The notes under the pieces were generated by a model. It saw only the letters and a list, made by a program, of their open reading frames with translations, was not told the DNA's origin and searched no databases. Shown here piece by piece: positions 38,271-49,664 of a stretch of DNA of 64,000 bases (positions are counted from its first letter, which is position 1; every line of letters begins with the position of its first letter). This DNA is from Haemonchus contortus (taxonomy: Eukaryota; Nematoda; Chromadorea; Rhabditida; Trichostrongylidae): the NCBI GenBank assembly GCA_000469685.2, contig LS997563.1, positions 8,754,944 to 8,818,943 of the forward strand, written 5' to 3'. The translations under genes and the position numbers were made by a program.

Positions 38271-38848
38271 CTGCATAGGACGGTGAGTCGCACAAAAATC
38301 ACTTCTTTATTTTTTTTTTGGCATTTCCACTTGTGGGTAGATATGTAAACAATCACTAATCCTATCACAAAAGCGCTTTCTGGCGAGTGATCTTAATCCT
38401 CATTCAATTGTGCTTGAAAGCGGTGGGCATGATAGATAGGTGTCGTTATCGTCTTATCATAAATACCCCTTCTGTAAGTGGTTCACAATCGTCCAAAATA
38501 CGAATAATCGATATAAATATCTTGCCGGCCGCCTTCGAGTGTTGTTTACAAACAATCACAATTCAAATAATTCAAAGTGTTAAGCTCAACTGAAAGGGAT
38601 CTGGGAGTAGGGAAAATCGAAAAATTTTTCGAACATGATACGGTAGGATTACTCTTAGAAAGGTAGCGTCTGATTGATATGTTAACCGATCTTGCCTAGT
38701 TTTTCACAATAAATACTCAGAAAACACAAGAACTCAATTTCTGGAACTGATAGTACAATCAATACACATCTTAAACATTGCCATTATAACGCCGAACCAC
38801 CCAAGAGACAAAGTATGTACGATCACTGTTTCGCTTAAATCTCTTTGA

Positions 38849-39776
38849 TCACTTGTGTTGTTCGAGTTTCCGACGGAGATCATCTTCAAGACTTCCTTCA
38901 ACAATGTCCTGAAATTGATCATTTGTCAAGAATAGTCAGAAATAAGGGTAATGGTCATTTCTATCTCTACCGGTTTGGCTATACGAAAAGGGTTCTCATT
39001 ATGGCATACTAATGGTAAGATCAGTTCATGTGCAGTACCCTACAGTACTCCTATCTTTTGCTTCGATTTTCACTCAGCCGTCCAGCTGCCGACCCTCAAA
39101 AGTCCATTTTCACCCATTTGCAGCAAATTTCATTTCTCGAATGGAATCGGTTCTAGGGAAAATAAAGAGCTCTGGTTAAACTTTATAATTTGAGAAAATA
39201 AAGTCTCTGCTCACAATCTGTGCTCCTTTGCGCATAAAGATGAACGTCGGCATGACTTTGATTTCAAAGCGTGACACGATATCTTCCTATAAGAATAAAA
39301 TAAGATCCAATTAAGATGGATTCCGGAAAAATAGAGCTGAGGACGTTCAAAAATTCAAGAAAAAAGTGAAAACTCACACTTTCATCAACGTCGATTTTGA
39401 CGAAAACCACCGATGGGTTCTCGTTTGCCATTTTCTAAAGTGGATAATCGAATAAAATAAAATACACAGACGATAGTTGAGATGTCTTTGATCCCGGTTT
39501 TTCAACATTCATTCCCACAAAGACGTGATAAAGCCCATTATTGGAACTAAGGGCCAAAGATAACCCATTCTTTCAGAAGTTCGCGTTATATGGGAGTTTT
39601 GGAAATTAACTAGCCCGACTGGGATATTACGCTCATTCTCAGAGAATAAGCTGAGAAATACTAAAACGTACCGTGAATTTCGGTCCCATAATTTTGCATG
39701 GACCACACCATGTCGCATAGAAATCAATGACGATAAGTGAGTCTGGATACTCTTTTAACAGATCATCGAATTCGCT
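38849..39776 (-). CDS. Thioredoxin (exons 2-5, C-terminal end included)
   Basis: Four minus-strand exons join cleanly in phase 0: 39672-39776, 39378-39434, 39215-39286 and 38849-38908 (TGA). They give 97 residues. The first exon contains SEFDDLLKEYPDSLIVIDFY and then ATWCGPCK, the classic thioredoxin redox site. The second has VVFVKIDVDES. The third has KVMPTFIFMRKG with the conserved cis-proline. The last has DIVEGSLEDDLRRKLEQHK. With a short first exon the length reaches the usual 103-110 residues. It is a cytosolic dithiol oxidoreductase recycled by thioredoxin reductase; members of this family bind and inhibit ASK1. No signal or mitochondrial presequence is visible in these exons. The paralogue cannot be assigned, so no symbol is given. 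Confidence 0.92.
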
Positions 39777-39866
39777 CTGAAATTCCACTTATACGCTTGA
39801 GAAGTCATATCGCCAATGGAAGTTCATAGGTAATATCAACTCAATGAAGATGTGGGGCATTTCAAA

Positions 39867-40125
39867 ATGAGGTGGTGTAGTACCAAGTGACGCCTAGGAA
39901 ATGCCCAGATCCAAGAACAAAGCCCAGGCCGCCCACGTCAGCCTGTTTAGCGGTCGGCTCAATAGTACCAAAAGTATTTGGGAAGATGAGAGCCTTGGTT
40001 CGCGCATCGCATATTTCTTGTAGGTCGTTGTAAAGGTCGAATACGCAATCAAACACTACCACGATTCTGATGGAAATTCAATCCTTGGGCGCATCCCAAG
40101 AACGGTCCCGAGAACGGAATCAGTC
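39867..40125 (+). mobile_element. tRNA-derived SINE, diverged
   Basis: The head (GAGGTGGTGTAGTACCAAGTG) and the tail (GATTCTGATGGAAATTCAAT, GGGCGCATCCC, AATCAGTCAATAAAC) match the family; the middle is scrambled. It lies upstream of the thioredoxin exon 39672-39776, probably in intron 1. Confidence 0.55.
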
Positions 40126-40382
40126 AATAAACATTGTTTGTTTTACATCTCCTTTATCTCACGGATCTATGTAGGGCACGCTACTAGGGAAAGAAACTGT
40201 GAACACTTTTCCATTGTGGAGAGGACAGGGCGAGAAGTGGGAGAGAGTGGGCTCTGCAGAGGGTGAGGCATCTATATTGCATGAAAGGTGGTAAAAAAAT
40301 TTCGACGGCATCATCTGATATTTTGAAGTTTTCAATTTTTTTCCGAGTTTCTCTGGACGAGTTTCTTCTGAGTTTTTTCTGA

Positions 40383-40428
40383 GACTGAGTTTCTTCTGGA
40401 CGACTTGTCAGCCAGAAGAAACTCAGTC
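40383..40428. repeat. Perfect 17-bp hairpin
   Basis: GACTGAGTTTCTTCTGG and its exact inverse are separated by 12 bp. The flank at 40345-40382 repeats GAGTTTCTTCTG in direct orientation. Confidence 0.65.
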
Positions 40429-40689
40429 AAAAAAGCACTGTTCAGATAGCAAGCTCTCTACTCCCTGTAAAATTTTGAAAAGTATCCGATGGACCGGGAA
40501 CCACCTACCGCCCATTTTCTTTATCCAGTGGGCGCAGCCGCTGTCTATAATGTGACTATTGTTCTGCTTTTGATTTGGAATTTGATTTGATTTATTTATT
40601 CAATTACTTTTCTAAAATTGATTTTATTTTTCGTTACTACTTTAAATTGGTTCTTTTTCTATTTCACTGCTGGCGGCCTTACCCGGCCA

Positions 40690-40756
40690 GGTTGAACTCT
40701 TTTCCCAACAAGGCGTTGACGTATCCATGACAACTAATTGCTAAGGCGGTGAAATT
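40690..40756 (-). CDS. Candidate orphan exon, unknown product
   Basis: Minus-strand acceptor TTGCAG and donor GTAAGG bracket an open segment reading ALAISCHGYVNALLGKEFNL, with the strongly C-ending codon use of nematode exons. It is hydrophobic then basic and could be the end of a membrane helix, but I cannot name it. It does not join in phase to the thioredoxin exon. It may belong to the same unknown gene as the terminal exon at 38167. Confidence 0.25.
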
Positions 40757-41651
40757 CTGCAAATTAAGGAGGGAAAGCAATCTGATGACTCTTTGGAATG
40801 CACATACCCAACCTAATTACCCTGTACTACATTTCTGTGGTCATGAGAATATGCAGTACAATAAGTCTCGAAGATTATACGGCTGTCAACATAGCCTTTA
40901 GCCTGAGTCACCGGTACTTAGACTGTGCGAAGTTCTTTGGAAAAGTCTCAGTATTTCTTAGAGCCACAGGCGCATGACGTCTCGGTATTGTCTCACAATT
41001 TTGCACTTTGAAAATTTAAAATTAAAGAAAAACGGAAAGAAATCGGGAGAATGAATTGCTCGTATTAAAAACGCTAGTTCTAGCTGAATCGCCATACTTT
41101 TTAGGTAGAGGACTGGGATTGTGTAAGCATTTGAATGCATGATTGCTCTATTCAGTGACTAGTAACAGGAGAAACCCTTGAAGATCGTTTAGTTTTTTTT
41201 GCTACGAACTTTTTCCACGATATCGAAATCTCGGAAAAAGGAAGGCGTTGAATCATAATACTATTTGGCAAGGGATACTGTATAAACACCCCGTGCGCTC
41301 ATCCATAATTCCTTGGTAAACATAAAAGGAATCGGTTTTCATAATAAATAGCAAACAAAATTAGTGGATACTTATGGTTAGGGCCTTTACAATTACAATT
41401 GGCAGTAGAGATCATGGCTTATACTCCTAACATAGATCAAGTTTTTGATGATGAAAACCTCTTAACTGGTCTCTATTGATAAGGAATATTCAAAGACAAT
41501 GGAGTTCCACAGTAACTGCTTTAAAGATTCCAATCAACGATAAAATTCATGGCTTATTCTACTGAAACATAGGCAATTTCCGTTTATAGTGATAGGTAGC
41601 CAGATAGTAGTAGAAGTAGAGTAGTAATAAAACTTGATGAGCCGGTACAAC

Positions 41652-41669
41652 CTGGGTAAGTGAAGTCAT
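41652..41669 (-). CDS. Candidate first coding exon of the thioredoxin gene
   Basis: On the minus strand ATG ACT TCA CTT ACC CAG is followed by a GTTGTA donor. It joins in phase 0 to SEFDDLLK and would give MTSLTQSEFDDLL and a 103-residue protein, the right length for the family. The implied intron is 1.9 kb and contains a SINE. Other short ATG exons are possible, so this is a phase-based guess. Confidence 0.35.
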
Positions 41670-41816
41670 TGTATTGAATATGTGGTATATATGTATTTCT
41701 ATGACCATCACGATTTCAAGTCAAGGTGGCATTCATGGCTCAATCTTATAAACATCTTATAAACAAGACCATAGGAAAAGTAGCCATTTCTGACTATTTT
41801 GTGAAAAGAAGCTGGA

Positions 41817-44800
41817 TTGACAAGCTCTCGCTTTGATGCCTCTGCCTTCCCCTCAACTTTCTCTTCTGAGATCGAATACGCTCCCGAACGTGCAATATAT
41901 AAGTGTTCTCGGCATAAACCAAAAGGCGTGGCGCGATCTGGAACATTACCACCCAATTGTATGATTGAACGGCAGGTGAAAGGAAATATAATAAATATGA
42001 TGGTTAGTCACTCGAATCAAGTGGAAATTCACTCCATTCGCATGAGTGCTGAGCAGCTCAGATCAATTTGTCAGAGCACAAGTTTAAAACGAAAGTGCTT
42101 GAAATTTGAACATTTGGTAGAGCCATGCTCTTAGCTTTTAATATGATTTATTTACCAGTCTGGGTGATCTTTTTGCAACCTACTTGATTATAAATTTAGA
42201 CTTTTTTCCAAATAGAAGAAGAGACATTATATAAATTTGTATTGGGAACATTTTGCTCGGAAAAAAGTGTCAAGTCTCATTGATGAAAAGCTTACCGTGT
42301 CTCTCGGTTCACGTATAGGCATGGCAACGGCGACGACAATTATACGTAGGTAACGACAATGTTTCTCTGTAGGCGTGGTCAACCCAAGGAATGTGGGAAG
42401 CCGAGCGAATGAAAATCATGAAGGAATAATTAGCCTTATATGTTCATGTATTCTTGAAAAAAGTACATATTTTCGTAGTGGAATATTCTAGAACATGCAA
42501 TTTCAGAACTTGAAGTTTAATTTTTTTAGCGGTAATCAATCCTATTTTGGAATGCGCCCTGCCTTCAGCTTCTATTCAAAATCAAAGCTTTGTTTGGAAC
42601 GCATACGTAGCTTATACGCTTCAACCATGTCAGCCCTTTTATCCTCCAAGACGAGTCTCTTACCAATTTGGGTCCAAAGCAGCGCTCCCCGTCATTGTTC
42701 TGGCCATATCCCCAAAAACCTCAAGTCTTCGATTGATTCTATGAGCGTTACATGGCGTATTCCTCATGACTGGCTTTTTTTGGGACTTTCCATGCTTGAT
42801 TGATAACTTCACAAGCCGAGCCTCTCGGGATGGCCGACTCTGTCTGATTTTGGGAGGGTTCCAAACATTCAGTAACGGAGTTGTTGACAAAGCATCCAGG
42901 AACTTTATATCATATCGATGGGCTCCCTCTATCCCTTTTACCAATAACTTTATTATCATTGTTATTGTACCAATCGTAGATCTAATTAACAATTGGAGGT
43001 CACACTTGCGAATTACTCAATATGTGCCGCCCATGCTCATTGATTTCTCAGGCGTCGTGGGTGGTGGCGCTACAGTTTTTTTTCTTCTCTTTCAAGTATT
43101 TCTTTGAAGTATCTCTATCGAGTGTTGTTTTGGACCTCAGAAAGTCCTTTTTCCTTTTTGGTCTTGCCAGTCTTCGGAGCGATTCAAGGCTTCAAGTGGG
43201 CACTACGTGAGCAGTCTCATACTCTTCTTCATGCAGTAGAGCGAGGGCAGTTATGAGCTGCTCACGCTCAGATCTTTTCCGGCATTGTGTCAGCTCAACT
43301 TTGATACTCGATCACAATCTTCAAAAATATCATTTAGGGGCCTTTACAGCCGTCATCTCACGAGAACCCATTTTTAAATATGAAAAAAAGCATCCCCTTC
43401 GGTCAAACGAACTGATGTTCGTACTCGTGTTTGGTTCGAAAGTAGCTCCTCAATTGTCGATACAGAGGTACTCATTTTGGATGAAAACGCAATTGGGGGA
43501 CCCATTACCGAGCGCTAGGCGCAGGAAACGAGGGGTATCTGACCTTACTCGTTCTCAGAGACGGGTTTTAACCAAAACAATATACTTTTCACCTGGACTT
43601 GAAGGAAAAAAAATCACGGGCTGATGAAGTTTTCTTTTTTGACTGCGAAAAGCGCAAGCAGTATTAGTTTAGTTTTTGAACCCTGCACTGCAACTGAGAA
43701 AAAAATTCACCAGAACTTTGACGTGGGTCTTCAGAAGGATATTCATTTTTGATTTCTGAAGACTTCCATATCAACCACAGCCTTTTATTAGTCGGTTTGA
43801 ACTGATGATTACAAATAGGAAGGCCCGTCTAGCACGATCACCCGCAATCGGCTTGAAAATCCTAACGAGGATGAAAATCCTAACGAGGAGTGCTTGATTC
43901 TTAGTTCCCCTTCCTAGTGGGCCCATGGATGTAAGCAGCTTTCCAAAAGTCCAAAAGTTGCAATTTTGGGAAGTTGCTATTCGGTCAGCAGAAAAGGAAC
44001 GGATGAGGATGGGATCTTCAACCGGCAGATTCCGGTTGAAGATCACCCATCGAACCCCCAACCCCCTCCCCCCACCCCTCCCTCCCCCTGAACGCTTCTA
44101 GTCATTACCCATCCGATGTTAAGGCAAAAATACAAAATGCGCAATAATCCTCTCTGTCAACCTTCAAGGGTTAACTGTCCAAGTCAAGTGCTTCCCTCTG
44201 GATCAGGCTACTACTATTTGAGTGAATAGTTTGAAGTAAGTGCTCTCTTTGAGTCTATGATTTCTTCTACAGGCATTAGGAGGACCCCAGGACTGGTGGT
44301 CGTTCTATGTTCAGAAGTTCGGCCCAACCCGGAGGTGTCCCCCGAAATCATGGGTAATCGATCCGATCGTCCATGATGCCGCGGAACTGAAAAAGGTGGT
44401 TGGGCCTTCACAATGCAGTGGTAGATCCGTGTGATTTCCGAAAATTCAAATGGGATTCGATTCGGGCTACTGTCGTTCCAGAGAAACTAATGTCAGTTGA
44501 TCGATCCCGATCAGGAGCCAAGGTGATCCATAATAAGGAATTTCCCGGAGTTAATCCAGAATTTTCCATAGGTAATCTGAGATTTTCAAGAGACCCATGC
44601 CTCGAGATGTTTGTACGACTGATTCATCCTTTTTTAACTGTTGGAGCAATCAGTAACCTCCTCTTAACTCTGTACCTTTTCCTTTTCGAATGAATTTCAG
44701 CTCGTAGTTTTTGTTTGAATAACCGTAATATCAAGCCCCCTCAAACTTTGCTGACTATTGATCAACCAATGCCAAATGAACTATCCAAGTGAATTGCACC

Positions 44801-44880
44801 TGTGTCCGGATTAATCCGTTCCGTAGCCTTTAGCGGATGCGGACGTGCGGGTATAGCAATTCAGGTGACCAGTGGTTGTT
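41817..44880. other. No recognised gene
   Basis: The longest plus-strand frame (41817-42134, 105 codons) has no recognisable domain and no support from codon use or splice sites. Around 42660-43107 both strands are open for over 100 codons, which suggests chance. A C-rich run lies at 44053-44091. Confidence 0.35.
42549..42670 (-). mobile_element. tRNA-derived SINE, truncated
   Basis: Only the 3' half survives: ATGCGCCCTGCCTTCAGCTT, AACGCATACGTAGCTTATAC and TTTTATCCTCCAAGACGAGT, antisense. The tRNA head is absent. Confidence 0.65.
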
Positions 44881-44888
44881 CTTTGTGT

Positions 44889-45029
44889 TGAACTTTGGCC
44901 GCACCGGGGGGTCTCCCGCCCAAATCCGAAAACGAGAGGGGTAAAAGAAGTGTACGTTCTTTGGCGGTGTCGAGGTGGATTGATTTTCCGCGATTTTGGC
45001 GGGAGACCCCCCTGCTCGACCAAAGTTCA
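44889..45029. mobile_element. Hairpin MITE, copy 1
   Basis: Inverted ends GAACTTTGGCCGCACCGGGG with GTCTCCCGCC, and GGCGGGAGACCCCCCTGCTC with GACCAAAGTTC, enclose about 75 bp containing GGGGTAAAAGAAGTGTACG. It is in reverse orientation to the copies at 51273 and 53073. Similarity continues outwards (GACCAGTGGTTGTTCTTTG near 44865). Confidence 0.7.
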
Positions 45030-45090
45030 CCACATCGATCGCCTGGGTTTTCCAACCCTCATGTTTACGTGCTCTGCTTGTTGTATCAAT

Positions 45091-45850
45091 CGTCATATAA
45101 GACTTTCCATTTGCTTGTAGAAATTTATCTAGCTTTTCAGGCGAACTCATGATGCCAGTGATAAGGGCGAGTTCCACACCTTGGGAAGCTATGATGGTGG
45201 CACACCGAACAATCTTAGGTCAGGGAATTTTCTTAAAACTTTATTTTCATAATACACCTAAATAGTTGAATGATAAGTTGAATTGCAGGTGTGCATTGGA
45301 GTAGTGGATCAGTAATTAGTCTTGCCGGCTGCCCGGGGACTTGACGATCTGCCAAGTGACCGCAGAAGGGCCACAGGTACAAGGTTTTTCACTTCTGCTC
45401 GCTTACCTCCCCTCAATTCGATTCATTTCAGATCCGGATGGGCGATCGTGGTCCATGGACGCTAGATGGGAGTTGGAAGGATCGACATCGACAAGGCCGT
45501 TTTTTTTTTATTTTTGTCCCGTCTGTCCGTGTATGTGTTGTCCTCGTCCTTGCATGCGACGTCCTGGTGTGTGTCTGTCCGCGTCTGTCCGCGTCTGCCC
45601 CTTTGTACGTGCCTGTCCTCCTCCTTGTGAGTCTGTCCGTCCATGTCCCTCTGTCTGTCCGTATCTGTCTGTGTGTGCCCCTCTATGTGTGTGCTGTCCG
45701 TCCCTGTCCTCCTGTCTTGGTATCTGTCCATCCGAATGTCTGTCTCCATTTGTCTTTATGTGTCCATGTTTGCCTGTCTTTCTGTCTGTCTGCCTTCTGT
45801 GACTGTCTGTTCCGGTCTGCTTGTCTGTGGCCGTCCATCTACCTGTCTGT
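45091..45850 (+). repeat. Inverted duplication, left arm
   Basis: The arm contains GTCATATAAGA, the exon-like block at 45141, the segment GGGCCACAGGTACAAGGTTT, GATCCGGATGGGCGATCGTG, and a degenerate GTCTGTCC satellite. The same order occurs inverted at 50400-51155, with the arms about 4.5 kb apart. The shared block is about 750 bp. Confidence 0.75.
45141..45218 (+). CDS. Tail exon of an unknown gene within the duplication
   Basis: After an acceptor GCTTTTCAG, 78 bp are open and end at AG followed by GTCAGG. The frame reads RTHDASDKGEFHTLGSYDGG then TPNNLR. Spliced to the acceptor TTGCAG at about 45288 it reaches a TAG after four codons, so this would be the penultimate exon. The inverted copy carries a 2-bp deletion at the equivalent of FHT and is frameshifted. 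I do not recognise the protein; upstream exons were not found. Confidence 0.3.
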
Positions 45851-45880
45851 CTGCGTGATCTCTGAGTCCGTTGGCCCGTC
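45510..45880. repeat. Degenerate GTCTGTCC satellite
   Basis: A roughly 370-bp run of CTGTCCGTC/TGTCTGTC units, interrupted and diverged. All three frames are open for long stretches, giving Cys/Pro/Ser/Val-rich artefacts on one strand and Arg/Thr/Asp-rich ones on the other. Confidence 0.8.
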
Positions 45881-46119
45881 TGTCCTAGATGTCTGTCTCA
45901 TCTGGAAAAGGGGTACTGCTGTCCATAAATGGGTCTAGATAACTAATCGGGGATAATTCGGGAATTCATGTTGGTACGCGTGGGGAAGTCGTGGTTGTTC
46001 CATGCGGGAAAGAGTCGCTAACACCGACCCTTTTCGGGTGAAACAGCCAGGAGTGCCCCATTATACCATGATGAGTTCCTAACTTCCTGAATTCTCCCGT
46101 TTTGGAAATGGCTCATTTT

Positions 46120-48220
46120 TTCTGGGTGGTCACAAGCTTTCCTTCATCTCCTCTCTGGGCTCTCATCTTTCTTTTTTCTTCTTCTTCCTTACTTTCATGT
46201 TTTGTCATACTGAAATGCCAGAAGTGAAAGGGTAGAAAAAGACAGCTTTGCGGAGTAACGGTCTTTGCAGAATTTCTTTATCTACCTTTAAGAATTTTTC
46301 CTTTCAGTATGATAGTGATGATTCGGGAGAGATAATGAAGATACGGGTTTAAGGGGTAGGTAGAAATAGTTGTGTGAAGTGATGCCTCTGTAAAACCTTT
46401 TCTCACTATCTTTTCGACTTCTAGTCTTCAGCACGATAGTAATGGCCTGGAATAAGTACTGTATGATCATGAATGGGATGATACGTGGAATAGTTTTGCG
46501 GAGCAAAGGCATCCTCGAAACGTTTTCTCCGTACCATTTAACTTCTGGTCTTTCAGTACCGATTCCATAGGTGTTACTGTGAAGCCTCGGTCGAGAAGTT
46601 ACGACTTCGTTCAGCTAACTTTTCAGTTGTGTCGCTTTGTTGGCCGAATAAAGTTGTAAAAGCTCGGGTGAGGCTCCATAATAACATCTTAGGTATTGTT
46701 ATATCATGCCATCACTCCTGGAAGTCAAACATGGTCTCTCCGGATTGCTCCAGTCCCTTTCTATACTTTCTGATTCCTTTATGATCCTGTTTCTCAAGAG
46801 TTCATGTCTATTTCCTGCCTCGTTTTCCTAATTTCTAGCTCTTTTCCTCGTAGTAACGGTCTATACCCAACGTTCCCTTGTTCTGATCCATTCTGCTGCA
46901 GTATCTTCTCGTTTTTAGTTCCTACTAGTTTTTTTTTCATGACACGTTTCTTATCCTTTTCTTTTCTGTTATGATGTCTCTGTTTTTCCGATCTTATCTC
47001 TCTTTTGCATTTTTCATCCAACATTCTTTCTGTTCCTATTCATTTTCCTATGACTAGCCATCTCCATCTCTGTTGTTTCGATTTATACAGCTTTGTTGTC
47101 CTCTCAGGAAAGTCTTCTCACTACCTTCTTGCTCCAATCGTTCTTTCCTATTTTTTTTTCTCAGGATTGCCTTCGAGGTTCATCCCTGCTTTGTTCCGTT
47201 CTTCCTACATTCTTTCTTTTTCCACTATTTTTTCCTCTCACAACATCTTCGTTTGACACTTCATCGTTTTGCTCTAATGTAATCCTCTTCAAGATTTTCG
47301 TTGTATTACTTCGCTTTTTTGGTTCTCTTTCACCCTATTCAGTCTTTCTTTGTCATTCGTTTTCCTTCTATTTGATTTCTTTCTCTCCGGAACATGGTCT
47401 CTCAGGGTTTCGCTCAAGATCCTTTCTATGCTTTCTGATTTATCATGATCCTGCTTCTCACCATTTCGCCTCTATCGCCTCTTTTTCCTACTTTCTAGCT
47501 TTTTTTCGTTGTAACGACCTATTCCTAGGGTGTCTTCCTCTTGTTCTGATCCATTTTAATAAAGTATCTTCTCGCTTTTAGTTCCTACCAATTGATTCCG
47601 TAGAACATCTCTTCTTCACTTCTTTTCTTTTACCAGGCCTCTGTTTTATCTATCAGCAGCGATCTCCAACTAATAGTTTTCTCTGTTGTTCGATTTATAC
47701 TGCTTTGTTGTCTTTTCGGGAGAGTCTTTTTACTCTTTTTTTCGCTCCCGTAGTTCTTTTTCCGTCGTTCATTCCTTTGAGGTTTTTTCCTTTCTCTATG
47801 AACTGGTTTTTGAATTCATCTCTACTCTGTTTGTCTTCCTACCTTCTTTCCACTTTCTCATTTTTTCCCTCCCAATAACAGTACATAATCGTTAACATTT
47901 CTCCCTTTTGTTTTGATGTAATGATCTTCAAGCTTTTCGCAGTGTTAGTTCATTTTTGGCTCTTCTTTAGCCTACTCAGCCTCTTTATCATTCGTTTCCC
48001 TTCCATTTCACTTGTTTTCTGGGGTATCTGCTCTTCTTCATATTCTGTTCTTGGGTTCTGTTCTAGTTTCTGCCCTATTTTTCTCTTTCCTTTTCTCGTC
48101 ATTTTTGTCTTGTTTCCTTTCTTCTATTTTCTTCTTTCTGCTTTAGTTTTTCTTTTCCTCATCTTAGTAATTGTATCTATCTCCTCGTTTTGGGCTATAA
48201 TTCCATGGGCATCACTTTTG
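46120..48220. repeat. Two-kilobase pyrimidine-rich tract
   Basis: The plus strand is strongly C+T biased with T runs (TTCTTTTTC, CTCTTTTTC). Open frames inside it encode Phe/Leu/Ser-only sequences and are compositional, not genes. There is internal partial duplication: a TCTCGTTTTTAGTTCCTA stretch near 46905 recurs near 47570. Confidence 0.7.
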
Positions 48221-48239
48221 GGGGTAATCCTTTTGGACA

Positions 48240-48960
48240 GCAGTACCAGCACAGATGAAGACAGATAGGTGAAAGGGCGGATGCTGTCGGACTGGGAGAG
48301 ATGCGGAAGAGACAGGGAGTAGGATGGCCGCAGCCAAACAGAACAGGGACAGGCGGATGCAGACGCGGACGGATCGGAAGGCAGGTGTGCGTGGACACAT
48401 AGAGGCGGGAGGGAGACATCTACGGATGGACAGGTGCCGAGGGATAGGGGGAGAGGGATGGACCGTAACCGCAGAGGAGGGCAGGCTCGGACGGATACGG
48501 AGAGAACAAGGGGGAAGGATGGACAGATGGAGAGGGAGGAGGGGAGGCACGAGGTGTGGGGGAGAGGGAGCGGGAGCATTGGTAGGAAAGACACGCGGGC
48601 GTAAAACTGTCGAACATAAACACAGTGCTGTATGCCCGCCTGCCTCATTCTTCCATCCTCCTCCCCCTCCTCATGCACTCGCGCGTGCCCCCCTCATTCT
48701 GTCCTTACCGTCCATCCCTCCCTTCCGCTTCTGTCTACGCCTGCCCTTCTCTGCCTGCCTCCGTTCATCCACGTCCCCCCACTCTCTGTCCGTCACGCTC
48801 CGCCTGTGATCATGTCTCCCTGTACTTGCCCGCACCCGCCTCCCTTCCTGTCTGTCCGCGTCTTCCAAACTCTGTCTCTGCTCCACCTACCTGTGCCCTT
48901 TCTACAGACTTCTGCCCGCATGTCTCCGGCCTGTCTCCCGCTTCGTCCTTCTCTTAACCT
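48240..48960. repeat. Purine block facing a pyrimidine block
   Basis: 48240-48600 is rich in GGACGG/GACAGG units; 48640-48960 is rich in CTGCC/CCGTCC units. The two look like opposite-strand versions of the GTCTGTCC-type satellite and could pair. No gene. Confidence 0.6.
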
Positions 48961-49494
48961 GTCTCCATCGGTGTAGGCATCTCTGCCCATGCATGAATCA
49001 AACATCCGCTTCAAGACTGTAGGCGCTAAGTGATGTTATTTCAGCATCTTCACCGCAAACCGATCAATACGGGACTTCCTCGATTCTATTACAGTCATTT
49101 GGAAGGCCTAGACAGAAAGAAGGAAAAGGAAGGGGAAGAGAAGAGAAAAAGGAAATCCACTATAAAAACTGAAAGGGACAGTGAAGATAAAAGAGTAATG
49201 CGAACTGAAAAGAACAGAATCAAGAGTTACAGATGCGATGAACACAAAAAAAAATGATGGGAGATCGGAGAAGAACGTCCAGGAAGTTCAAAAACGAAGA
49301 GAACTTGGAGTACAAAGAAAATGATAGAAAAAATAATAGACAGACAACAAATGCAGCAGAGAAAGGAAAAGGAAAAGAAAAGAATTCAGCGAATCACATA
49401 GATTTCATAAAAATCTAATTCATTCTCAGGAGAAGAGAACCTAGATCATTCATTATAGAGGACAAATGAGGAGAAGTTTTGCCGCTCGGTCTTA

Positions 49495-49664
49495 CTGGCC
49501 GCTTTCATTGTCCACGATTTGGCCCGCGAGCGAGCGAGCGATCGAGCAGTTGGAGCGGGGCTTGCCCGCGGTATCGACCAAGATTCAGTCGTGAACAAGG
49601 GCTCAGCGCCCCCCCAATCGCTCGATCGCTCGCGGGCCAAAACGTGGACTATGGAAACAGCCAC
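49495..49664. repeat. Fold-back element
   Basis: The left arm (49495-49547), with TGTCCACGATTTGGCCCGCG and AGCGAGCGAGCGATCGAGC, is inverted at 49620-49664 (GCTCGATCGCTCGCGGGCCA and AAACGTGGACTATGGAAACA). The centre is about 70 bp and GC-rich. Confidence 0.65.

Noticed and set aside
42660..43107. Open frames of 110-113 codons on opposite strands
   Set aside because: They overlap the SINE remnant and each other; no family resemblance on either strand.
45341..45938. Long overlapping frames of Cys/Pro/Val-rich protein (up to 166 codons) on both strands
   Set aside because: They follow the degenerate GTCTGTCC satellite; all frames are open because the repeat lacks stop codons.
47005..48268. Hydrophobic Phe/Leu/Ser frames that look like membrane proteins
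   Set aside because: They are the translation of a C+T tract; no charged residues or loops as in real transporters.
48124..48976. Frames of 110-184 codons rich in Pro/Ser/Leu or Arg/Gly
   Set aside because: Purine/pyrimidine simple sequence, open on both strands.
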